In this document: positions 1 through 5,773 of the stretch, in pieces
Layout: the number at the start of each line of letters is the position of its first letter
Numbering within the stretch: the first letter of the stretch is position 1
Source: an uncultured Verrucomicrobiota bacterium
GTDB lineage: Bacteria; Verrucomicrobiota; Verrucomicrobiia; Chthoniobacterales; SZAS-18
DNA length: 7,334 bases
Direction of reading: 5' to 3'
Assembly: GCA_937873255.1 (NCBI GenBank)
Contig: CALMVM010000317.1
Span: 1-7,334 of the forward strand
Translations under genes and position numbers: made by a program
Notes under the pieces: model-generated
What the model was told of the DNA's origin: nothing
The model's database searches: none
What the model saw: only the letters and a program-made list of their open reading frames with translations

Positions 1-1591
1 CGGGCTTGCCGCCAACGATGGGCAGCACACTTTCGCGCGCGCGGATCTCCTCATCGGGCACTTCCATGTAAGCCGCAGACAACACCGCCAGGTCCGCCAA
101 CTGCCCGACGCTCAGGCCACCCTTCTTGCCTTCCTCACCTGAGAACCATGCGCTGCCCTGTGTATATAGACGCAGAGCCTCTAGGCGGCTCATGCGGTTT
201 TCTTCCGGGTAAAGCTCCAACCCGCCGACCGTGCGACCAGTCACGAGCCAGTAGAGGCTCACCCAAGGATTGTAGCTGGCCACCCGCGTGGCGTCCGTGC
301 CCGCGCCGACCGGGATGCCCATTTCCAACATCCTCCGCACCGGCGGCGTGCGCTTCGCAGCCTGTGCGCCGTAGCGATCCACGAAGTACTCGCCCTGGAA
401 CGCCATCCGGTGCTGCACGGCGATGCCGCCGCCCAGCGCCCGGATGCGCTCCAGGTTGCGGTCCGTCACCGTCTCCGCGTGGTCGAAGAACCAGTGTAAC
501 CCGTCAAAGGGTACGTCTCGGTTCACGGCCTCGAACACGTTGAGAAAACGCTCGATGCTCTCGTTATAAGTCGCGTGCAACCGGAACGGCCAGCGGTTAG
601 ACGCCAGCAAGGTCACCACGTCTTTCAACTCGCCCTCCAAGCTCGCGGGCAGGTCGGGACGCGGCTCCAGGAAATCTTCGAAGTCGGCGGCCGAGAACAC
701 CAGCATCTCCCCCGCCCCGTTGACGCGGTAGAAGTCGTCACCCTCGCCGGGCTTGGTCATCTTGATCCACTTGGCGAAGTCTTCCTTCTCCTGCTTCGGC
801 TTCTGGGTAAAAAGGTTGTACGCGATGCGCAAGGTCATCTCGCCGCGCTTGTGTAGTTCGCTGATAACCTCGTAGTCGTCCGGGTAGTTCTGGAAGCCGC
901 CGCCCGCATCAATGACGCTGGTCAGCCCCAAGCGGTTCAACTCACGCATGAACTGGCGCGTGCTGTTCATTTGGTACTCGACCGGCAGCTTCGGCCCCTT
1001 GGCGAGCGTGGCATACAAGATCGCCGCGTTGGGCCGCGCGATGAGCATCCCGGTCGGGTTGCCCGCCTTGTCGCGCTGGATCTCGCCGCCGGGGAACTCG
1101 GGCGTATCCTTGCCGTAGCCCACTGCCCGCAACGCCGCCCGGTTGAGCAACGCGCGATCATACAGATGCAGCACGAACACCGGCGTATCCGGCGCAGCGG
1201 CGTTAATCTCCTCCAAGGTCGGCAAGCGCCGCTCGGCAAACTGGAACTCGTTCCAACCGCCGACGATGCGCACCCACTGCGGGGTCGGCGTGCGCACTGC
1301 CTGCTCGCGCAGCATCCGCAGACCGTCGGCCAGCGAGGGCACGCCGTCCCAGCGAAGTTCCATGTTGTAGTTCAAACCGCCGCGGATGACGTGCAGGTGG
1401 CTGTCGTTCAAACCGGGAATGACGCGCCGTCCGCCCAGGTCGATGACGCGGGTGTTCGGGCCGCGCTGGAACTGATCGGCGTTGTCCACGCCGACGACGC
1501 GGCCGTCTTTGACGACGAGTTCGCGGGCCTCGGGTTTCTGTGGGTCGAGCGTGGTAATGCGCCCGTTTTCGAGGATGAGGTCAGGAATCAT
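1..1591 (-). CDS. YtcJ-like metal-dependent amidohydrolase (Amidohydrolase_3 family), C-terminus cut off by the window
   Basis: A continuous open frame of 530 codons runs from ATG at 1591 off the left edge with no stop. The protein starts MIPDLILENGRITTLDP, the usual N-terminal beta-sandwich of amidohydrolases, followed by a PGLNDSHLHV motif whose H65 and H67 are the first metal ligands. Later candidate ligands are H339 (RLHATYNE), H366 and H371 (GLHWFFDHAE) and D433 (GAGTDATR). The end in view, with GQLADLAVLS followed by LPIVGGK, matches the family C-terminus, so only a short tail is probably missing. There is no signal peptide, so it should be cytoplasmic. The family hydrolyses C-N bonds (amides, cyclic ureas, formamides), but the substrate cannot be read from sequence. 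Its ATG overlaps the TGA of the upstream ABM gene as ATGA, indicating translational coupling as the last visible gene of a three-gene operon. Confidence 0.93.
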   Translation of the reverse strand, partial: MIPDLILENGRITTLDPQKPEARELVVKDGRVVGVDNADQFQRGPNTRVIDLGGRRVIPGLNDSHLHVIRGGLNYNMELRWDGVPSLADGLRMLREQAVRTPTPQWVRIVGGWNEFQFAERRLPTLEEINAAAPDTPVFVLHLYDRALLNRAALRAVGYGKDTPEFPGGEIQRDKAGNPTGMLIARPNAAILYATLAKGPKLPVEYQMNSTRQFMRELNRLGLTSVIDAGGGFQNYPDDYEVISELHKRGEMTLRIAYNLFTQKPKQEKEDFAKWIKMTKPGEGDDFYRVNGAGEMLVFSAADFEDFLEPRPDLPASLEGELKDVVTLLASNRWPFRLHATYNESIERFLNVFEAVNRDVPFDGLHWFFDHAETVTDRNLERIRALGGGIAVQHRMAFQGEYFVDRYGAQAAKRTPPVRRMLEMGIPVGAGTDATRVASYNPWVSLYWLVTGRTVGGLELYPEENRMSRLEALRLYTQGSAWFSGEEGKKGGLSVGQLADLAVLSAAYMEVPDEEIRARESVLPIVGGKP

Positions 1592-2139
1592 TTTTGTGGA
1601 TGTAGCCAGGGGTTGAGCAGACGGGTGACCAGCGGCATGACCGCCCAGGTCAGGGCGGCGACCATGGCCGCATCGAAGACGAGCGAACCGAGCGAGAAAG
1701 ACCACGCCTTGGTCAGCGTGCCGAGCGAGAGGCCGAGCGCCATTTGCGTCGGGTAGACGCCGAGGAACGTGGCAACGAAGAGCTTGCCTTTCGGCAGCGG
1801 GCGCAGCGGGGTGCCCGGCAAGGTGAACCAGCTTTCCAGGCCGGTGAGTTCCTCCGTGCGTGCCTCGCCTTCGGTGAGCGTGGCGACGCGCTCGCTCCAC
1901 GCGCGGTACTCGGGCGAGGAGCGAAACGCCGTCAGCGCGTCGCGTTGGGCGAATCGGCGCACGATGCCGTACTCGCGTGACCCGCTGCCGGGCGCGGGCC
2001 GCAGGACGTGGACGCCCAACTGCCCAGCTTGCGCGAGCGAGAGTTGCACGAACTCGTGCAACGCCTCCTCGAACGCCGGTTCGCTGCCGGCGCGCACCGT
2101 GCGGGTGATGCTCACCGTGATGGCGGTCGGGTCGTCCAT
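1588..2139 (-). CDS. ABM-domain (antibiotic biosynthesis monooxygenase-like) protein with two C-terminal membrane helices
   Basis: The product has 183 residues from ATG at 2139. Residues about 6-105 look like an ABM ferredoxin-like fold: ITVSITRTVRAG begins the first strand, and EYGIVRRF, then the SPEYRAWSERV helix and TGLESWFTLP, follow in the expected order. After a proline-rich linker there are two hydrophobic segments, about 119-141 and 148-170, separated by a short loop, so the ABM domain is probably tethered to the inner membrane. ABM proteins include cofactor-free monooxygenases and haem-degrading enzymes, but many have no known reaction, and the role here is unknown. The open frame continues 44 codons upstream into the isochorismatase gene. 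That extension is arginine- and serine-rich shadow sequence, so the inner ATG, 28 bases after the preceding stop, was chosen. No Shine-Dalgarno is visible. The stop overlaps the amidohydrolase start. Confidence 0.88.
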   Translation of the reverse strand: MDDPTAITVSITRTVRAGSEPAFEEALHEFVQLSLAQAGQLGVHVLRPAPGSGSREYGIVRRFAQRDALTAFRSSPEYRAWSERVATLTEGEARTEELTGLESWFTLPGTPLRPLPKGKLFVATFLGVYPTQMALGLSLGTLTKAWSFSLGSLVFDAAMVAALTWAVMPLVTRLLNPWLHPQK

Positions 2140-2167
2140 TAGAATACGGGTCGCTAAGTTTCGGATG

Positions 2168-2845
2168 TTAGTGTCCGGCCTTCGCGGGCACGACCTGGGG
2201 CTTCTGCGCGGACTGCGCGCCCTTGTGGACCATCGTGACGGCGTACTCGATGCCGATGCCGTACGCGCCACCCTGCTGCTTGATGAGGCCGGTCAGGTTG
2301 CCGTAGTGTTCCTGGCGCGCCCAGTCGCGCTGCCATTCGAGCAACGCCGGGATTGTCGTCACGCGCGTCGCGCCCGCCTGCACCATGCGCGAGAGAGCCG
2401 CCTCGTGCGCCGCGACGCTGGTGCCCGCGCAGCAATCCTCCACGACGTAGATGTTATAACCCTGCCCGAGCATCTCGATGGTGGGCCAGGTGATGCAAAC
2501 CTCCGTCCAGAGGCCGCACATGAGGATGTTCTTGCGGCCGGTGGCTTCGATGGCCTTGCGGAACGCCGCGTCGTCCCAGGAGTTCATGGACGTGCGCTCG
2601 ATCACGGGTTGGCCCGGGAACACGTCAAGGAGTTGCGGCCAAGTGTAGCCGCTGAAGCTTTCGGTCTCGACGGAGGTGAGGATCGTCGGCACGTTGAACT
2701 CCTTGGCGACCTTGGCGAGGAGGGTGACGTTGTTGAGCAGTGTGGCGCGGTCGGCGCTGGCGACGCCGAAGGTCATCTGCGGTTGGAAGTCGATGAAGGC
2801 GACGGCGCTGTCTTCGGGCGTGTAGAGTTTGTGGTACGGGTTCAT
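2168..2845 (-). CDS. isochorismatase-fold cysteine hydrolase, YcaC-like
   Basis: The product has 225 residues and starts at ATG 2845. It is an alpha/beta cysteine hydrolase of the isochorismatase superfamily: the first strand AVAFIDFQPQM carries catalytic Asp19, the GLWTEVCITWP motif carries the predicted nucleophile Cys117, and VVEDCCAGTS follows the nucleophile as in the family. The long match to YcaC-type proteins (FNVPTILTS, NSWDD, TGRKNILMCG, WQRDWA) supports this subgroup over true isochorismatases or nicotinamidases. At the position of the classical catalytic lysine there is Arg84 (VIERTSMNSW). YcaC relatives are octameric cytoplasmic proteins of unsettled substrate. The gene is the first of the minus-strand operon and faces the divergent reductase-like gene across a 318-bp gap. 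The leader just before the ATG is CTACCAACCCAC, with no Shine-Dalgarno. The C-terminal 15 or so residues look like a disordered tail. Confidence 0.93.
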   Translation of the reverse strand: MNPYHKLYTPEDSAVAFIDFQPQMTFGVASADRATLLNNVTLLAKVAKEFNVPTILTSVETESFSGYTWPQLLDVFPGQPVIERTSMNSWDDAAFRKAIEATGRKNILMCGLWTEVCITWPTIEMLGQGYNIYVVEDCCAGTSVAAHEAALSRMVQAGATRVTTIPALLEWQRDWARQEHYGNLTGLIKQQGGAYGIGIEYAVTMVHKGAQSAQKPQVVPAKAGH

Positions 2846-2921
2846 GTGGGTTGGTAGTTAGTTGATGTTAGGAGCCTGTGTTCGCTTATCTCAGGAAGGC
2901 GCAGGGGGATGTTTCACGCAG

Positions 2922-2931
2922 ATTTGCAAAT
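2922..2931. repeat. 10-bp perfect palindrome ATTTGCAAAT
   Basis: The sequence equals its own reverse complement and sits 77 bp upstream of the isochorismatase start, in an AT-rich patch of a GC-rich intergenic region. It could be a dimeric regulator half of an operator; no family can be assigned from so short a site. Confidence 0.35.
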
Positions 2932-2988
2932 GGTTTTTCGTGGCATCGGTCCGCGCTGGGTCAGACGCCACGTCATCGGAATGGAGGC

Positions 2989-3016
2989 GAGCCGGCTCCG
3001 GCAGGGAACGGGTTCC
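2989..3016. repeat. two adjacent palindromes, GAGCCGGCTC and GGAACGGGTTCC
   Basis: GAGCCGGCTC (2989-2998) is a perfect 10-bp palindrome. Six bases later GGAAC and GTTCC flank a GG centre (3005-3016). They lie near the middle of the divergent gap, where a shared operator would be expected. In GC-rich DNA such short palindromes also arise by chance, so the regulatory reading is tentative. Confidence 0.35.
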
Positions 3017-3163
3017 GAAAGTCAGCAGCGAGACGCCGCCAAATTGTCAGGAAGCATGGCAGCGATGTTTCAGTCCTATGGCCGCTCTTCGCATGAACCC
3101 GCCTGAAACAAAGCGGGCTGCTTGTCTGAGATAATCGTCGAACCCATCCCGCCCCTTCTCGCT

Positions 3164-4861
3164 ATGCACGACCTCACATCCGCCGACGATCTCCTGCGGG
3201 CCGCTTTCCCCAAACTCGATGACTCGCAAATCGCCGTGCTCGAACGCGCGGGCACCCGCCGACAATGTTCCGGTGGAGAATTTCTCTTCCGTACGGGCGA
3301 CGTGGACCTGAGCCTCTACGTCATCCTGGCAGGTGAGGTGGAAGTCTTCGGCCTGCACGATTGCGAGGAAACCAGCGTCGTCGTCTCCGGCCCGCGCGAC
3401 TTCGTGGGTGACGTATCGATGCTCGTGGGCGGGGCTGCGGTCATCAACGCGCGCTGCCAAGGTGCCGTGGAACTCATCGAGGTGCGCCACCGCGAACTGC
3501 GTCGCGTCCTGGCTGAGGTCACTTTCGTGAGCGAGCCCATCGTGCGCGCGTTCTTGGCCCGCCGCGCCCGGCTCGAAGCGGGCGTGCACGGCTTCATCGG
3601 CCTCCAGGTGCTCGGTGCGGCGGACTCGCACGCCGCGTTCCACCTACACGACTTCCTGACGAAAAACCACATCCCCCACCGCTTCACCGACGCCGACGGC
3701 GAGGAGGGGTTGGCTCTCGCCCGCCGCCTCGCGCTCACGCACAACCAACTCCCCGCCGTGGTGATCGACGACGGCGCGACCGTGCTTGCCCGACCGACCT
3801 TGCTGGAACTCGCCCGCGTGGCCGGCACGCGCAAGCCTCTGCCGCGCCGTGATCCTGCCGCCGCGGCGTCCGACCGCTCCGTGGATCTCGCCATCGTCGG
3901 CTCGGGTCCCGCCGGACTGGCGGCGGCCGTGTATGCGGCGAGCGAGGGCCTCTGCACCTTGGTCCTGGAGAGGTTCGCCCCCGGCGGGCAGGCGGGTAGT
4001 TCCTCGCTCATCGAAAACTTCGTCGGCTTTCCCACGGGTGTCAGCGGCGCGGATTTGACCAACCGGGCTTACTTGCAGGCCAACCGCTTCGACGCGCGCT
4101 TCTACACGCCCGCCCAAGTCACGAGCCTGCGCTGGCAGGGACCGACCCTGCCCACGATCTTAGAACTGGACGACGGCGAAAGCCTCGAAGCCCGCTGTGT
4201 GCTGATCGCCACCGGGGCGCACTACCGGCGGCTGGATGCCGTCAACCGCGAACGGTTCGACGGCTCGGGCGTGTACTACGCGGCCACGCAGATGGAGGCG
4301 GCGTTTTGCGAGGGGGCAACCGTGATCATTTGCGGCGGGGGCAACTCCGCTGGCCAGGCTGCCATGTATCTTTCCAGCAAGGCTGCGAAAGTGCTGCTGG
4401 TCATTCGCGCTGCCGACCTGCGCCGCTCCATGAGCAGCTATCTCTCGCGCCGGGTGGAGACGAAGGAAAACATCGAAATCCTTGCCGACACCGAGGTGCG
4501 CCGCATGGACGGCGGCACGCACCTGCGGGCCGTGGAGTTGGAAAACGTGCGCACCGGCGAGCGCCGCCGGGTGGAAACGCCCGCCGTCTTCTGCCTGATC
4601 GGCGCACAGCCCCGCACGGACTGGCTGCCGCCGGAAATCGTGCGCGACGCCAAGGGTTTCGTTCTGACCGGCCGCGAGGTGTTCGACTCACCCCATTGGA
4701 TCGGAGCCGCCCGCCAGCCGTGTTCGCGGGAAACGAGCTTGCCGGGGATCTTTGCGGCCGGCGACGTGCGCAGCGGCAGCGTCAAGCGTGTGGCAGCGGC
4801 GGTTGGCGACGGTGCGACGGCAGTCGAGTGTGTGCACGAGGTGCTGGGCACCTATCTCTGA
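3164..4861 (+). CDS. cNMP-binding-like domain fused to thioredoxin reductase-like FAD/NAD(P)H oxidoreductase lacking the CxxC
   Basis: The product has 565 residues from ATG 3164. The frame is also open from TTG 3122 (14 more residues), but the ATG lies just ahead of the first conserved segment. Residues about 10-130 form a CAP_ED-like beta-roll (GGEFLFRTGD, LYVILAGEVEVF); the phosphate-binding cassette FVGDVSMLV at 80-88 lacks the canonical Glu and Arg, so cyclic nucleotide binding is doubtful. Residues about 145-215 resemble a thioredoxin/glutaredoxin-like module without active cysteines (HDFLTKNHIPHRF, LPAVVIDDG). The rest is a reductase module: FAD motif GSGPAG at 246-251, then GGQAG and IENFVGFPTGVSG, NAD(P)H motif GGGNSAG at 391-397, and the second FAD motif AAGDVRSGSVKR around D534. 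The usual CATC redox motif is AATQ at 373-376, so electrons cannot reach thioredoxin in the standard way. It is probably a cytoplasmic flavoprotein reductase of unknown acceptor. Confidence 0.93.
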   Translation: MHDLTSADDLLRAAFPKLDDSQIAVLERAGTRRQCSGGEFLFRTGDVDLSLYVILAGEVEVFGLHDCEETSVVVSGPRDFVGDVSMLVGGAAVINARCQGAVELIEVRHRELRRVLAEVTFVSEPIVRAFLARRARLEAGVHGFIGLQVLGAADSHAAFHLHDFLTKNHIPHRFTDADGEEGLALARRLALTHNQLPAVVIDDGATVLARPTLLELARVAGTRKPLPRRDPAAAASDRSVDLAIVGSGPAGLAAAVYAASEGLCTLVLERFAPGGQAGSSSLIENFVGFPTGVSGADLTNRAYLQANRFDARFYTPAQVTSLRWQGPTLPTILELDDGESLEARCVLIATGAHYRRLDAVNRERFDGSGVYYAATQMEAAFCEGATVIICGGGNSAGQAAMYLSSKAAKVLLVIRAADLRRSMSSYLSRRVETKENIEILADTEVRRMDGGTHLRAVELENVRTGERRRVETPAVFCLIGAQPRTDWLPPEIVRDAKGFVLTGREVFDSPHWIGAARQPCSRETSLPGIFAAGDVRSGSVKRVAAAVGDGATAVECVHEVLGTYL

Positions 4862-5100
4862 GCACGCTCTTGGCGCACGGGCATCGACTGGTCGTAGAGA
4901 CGTAGCATTTGGCGTCGCCGCCAACGAGGAAAATCACAGGCTCGGGATGCCTTGCCGGCGAGGAAATCGGCGACCCGATCCGCGTTGCCAGCACGGCGTT
5001 CCACGGGTAAAATGCAAGGTCGGAGATGCCGAAACGCCAAGCAACGGGACTCATTGTGCGAAACTCACAGATTTTATCCATGTTTCGGTAAAATCAGGCC
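4862..5100. other. intergenic stretch without a supported gene
   Basis: The 239 bp between the reductase-like gene and the HEPN-like gene contain no frame I can support. GC-rich DNA up to about 5040 gives way to AT-richer DNA just before 5101. It includes a small ATCGG-CGAC-CCGAT hairpin (4966-4979) and a longer hairpin at 5070-5095. Overlapping minus-strand frames here are arginine-rich and run into the reductase gene, so they look like shadows. No clear terminator with a T-run follows the reductase stop; GAGCACGCTC directly at that stop forms only a 4-bp stem. Confidence 0.5.
5070..5095 (+). promoter_or_regulatory. inverted repeat GATTTTA / TAAAATC just upstream of the HEPN-like gene
   Basis: GATTTTA (5070-5076) and TAAAATC (5089-5095) are perfect 7-base inverted arms around a 12-base spacer, ending five bases before the ATG at 5101. 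The position suits an operator for autoregulation or an mRNA hairpin controlling translation. The AT content differs from the neighbouring DNA and fits the low-GC gene that follows. No Shine-Dalgarno is present; the only purine patch, AGG at 5096-5098, is too close to the ATG. Confidence 0.45.
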
Positions 5101-5664
5101 ATGGAATACCAGATCACCATCAGTCCAGAAGGGAGCGTTGAATATCACGTAGTGTCGTTGCTTTATGATGTTTGGGAGGATTACAATTTTTACAGACGCG
5201 AGGCAGGTGACATCGATAAGAACGCCGATCCACTCAAGTACAAGCGTGCGGTACGTTCGGCTGTTCTGTGTTTCTTTAATTACTTTGAAGGCGTGCTCAA
5301 CCGTTGGATCATTCGGTTGGGAACAGCTCAGACAATCCTTGAGAGGATGTTTTTCAAGGACAAACTCGAAATAATCGAGACGCGGCCGAATGTGCGCGCA
5401 CTGGACTTCGACGGAGCGCGATTGCTGAGGAACGACATATCGCACATTCAGAGCAACAACAGCGATCTCGAAATCATGGATCACTTGCTCAACGGTGACT
5501 TCTTCGAGACGGCGGACAGACTCGTATCATGGATGCACCAGGCGAGCGCACGGCTCCAGTACGAATGTCATCCTGATGTGCCAGCATTCATGGACACTCT
5601 GCTGCATCCAGAGGAACCGGTATCGTCGGGAAATACATCAAGCACGATCCCGAACTCTCTGTAG
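5101..5664 (+). CDS. predicted HEPN-domain protein (possible ribonuclease toxin or defence protein)
   Basis: The product has 187 residues. The start is firm, because TAA in the same frame at 5089-5091 blocks extension and the next Met is residue 83. The protein is predicted mostly helical and soluble, with no signal peptide or membrane segment. Two segments suggest the HEPN fold: a helix around 50-70 (AVLCFFNYFEGVLNRW), of the kind that forms the core of HEPN bundles with conserved Glu and Asn, and LRNDISH at 109-115, giving R110-x4-H115 with Asn after the Arg, the form seen in HEPN ribonuclease active sites. A further helix follows (FETADRLVSWM, 135-145). HEPN proteins with this motif cut RNA in toxin-antitoxin, abortive infection and CRISPR-associated systems. 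No MNT-type or other antitoxin lies beside it. GC is far below the flanking genes and codons such as AGA, ATA and TTT are common, indicating transfer. The call rests on motif and helical pattern only; a HEPN-like structural protein without nuclease activity remains possible. Confidence 0.62.
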   Translation: MEYQITISPEGSVEYHVVSLLYDVWEDYNFYRREAGDIDKNADPLKYKRAVRSAVLCFFNYFEGVLNRWIIRLGTAQTILERMFFKDKLEIIETRPNVRALDFDGARLLRNDISHIQSNNSDLEIMDHLLNGDFFETADRLVSWMHQASARLQYECHPDVPAFMDTLLHPEEPVSSGNTSSTIPNSL

Positions 5665-5678
5665 TTCCTACAAGGAAC
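5664..5678. terminator. short hairpin at the end of the HEPN-like gene
   Basis: GTTCCT (5664-5669) and AGGAAC (5673-5678) pair around a 3-base loop, beginning in the TAG stop codon. There is no T-run after it, so as an intrinsic terminator it is weak; it may just slow 3' decay or be coincidence. Confidence 0.3.
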
Positions 5679-5740
5679 ACGTGATTCGATTTCGTCCGGA
5701 GTAGCTAGCTTTGCTCAGAGGGCTTCACAGAGATATTCGC

Positions 5741-5755
5741 TCCCTAAATTAGGGA
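5741..5755. repeat. 15-bp odd-centred palindrome TCCCTAA-A-TTAGGGA between convergent genes
   Basis: Perfect 7-base arms flank a single A. It lies in the 109-bp gap (5665-5773) between the ends of the HEPN-like gene and the ene-reductase gene. Convergent gene ends commonly share a bidirectional terminator; as RNA it would form a 5-bp stem (TCCCT/AGGGA) with an AAATT loop, but no T-run follows on either strand. It could instead be a protein-binding site. Confidence 0.35.
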
Positions 5756-5773
5756 AGGCCGTTGACGAGACCC

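Larger units (their letters stand above)
2846..3163. promoter_or_regulatory. divergent intergenic region with short palindromes
   Basis: This 318-bp stretch separates the leftward isochorismatase operon from the rightward cNMP/reductase gene, so promoters for both must lie here unless transcription starts inside the genes. I found no convincing -35/-10 pair on either strand. It does hold four short symmetric elements: ATTTGCAAAT (2922-2931), GAGCCGGCTC (2989-2998), GGAAC-GG-GTTCC (3005-3016), and a CCCGC/GCGGG hairpin with a 10-base loop (3098-3117). Any could be an operator. Small open frames across 2862-3134 have no recognisable protein features. No regulator gene lies in the window. Confidence 0.45.

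Noticed and set aside
971..1756. 261-codon plus-strand open frame
   Set aside because: Antisense to the amidohydrolase gene, whose metal-binding motifs are intact in the opposite strand; composition reflects that gene.
2140..2271. 44-codon N-terminal extension of the ABM gene
   Set aside because: Lies inside the isochorismatase gene and is low-complexity Arg/Ser/Pro sequence; the ABM fold begins right after the inner ATG.
1769..2857. 362-codon plus-strand open frame
   Set aside because: It lies antisense to the clearly recognisable ABM and isochorismatase genes, has no family motifs, and is a typical GC-rich shadow frame.
3044..3080. possible promoter with TTGTCA as -35
   Set aside because: No acceptable -10 sequence lies 16-18 bases downstream; the nearest TATG is about 25 bases away.
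2862..3134. small overlapping plus-strand frames in the divergent gap
   Set aside because: Three frames of similar length are open over the same stretch and none has a recognisable protein pattern or ribosome-binding site.
3122..3163. TTG start giving 14 extra residues on the reductase-like protein
   Set aside because: No ribosome-binding site, non-ATG codon, and a proline-rich lead unlike a domain; possible but less likely than ATG at 3164.
3316..4062. 248-codon minus-strand open frame
   Set aside because: Antisense to the reductase-like gene; arginine- and serine-rich with no domain pattern.
4782..5081. minus-strand frames after the reductase gene
   Set aside because: They run into the reductase coding region, are Arg/Pro-rich, and match no family I know; a decayed gene cannot be excluded.
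5101..5773. HEPN-MNT toxin-antitoxin pair
   Set aside because: No nucleotidyltransferase-type (GSxARG-like) or other small antitoxin frame is found on either side of the HEPN-like gene.
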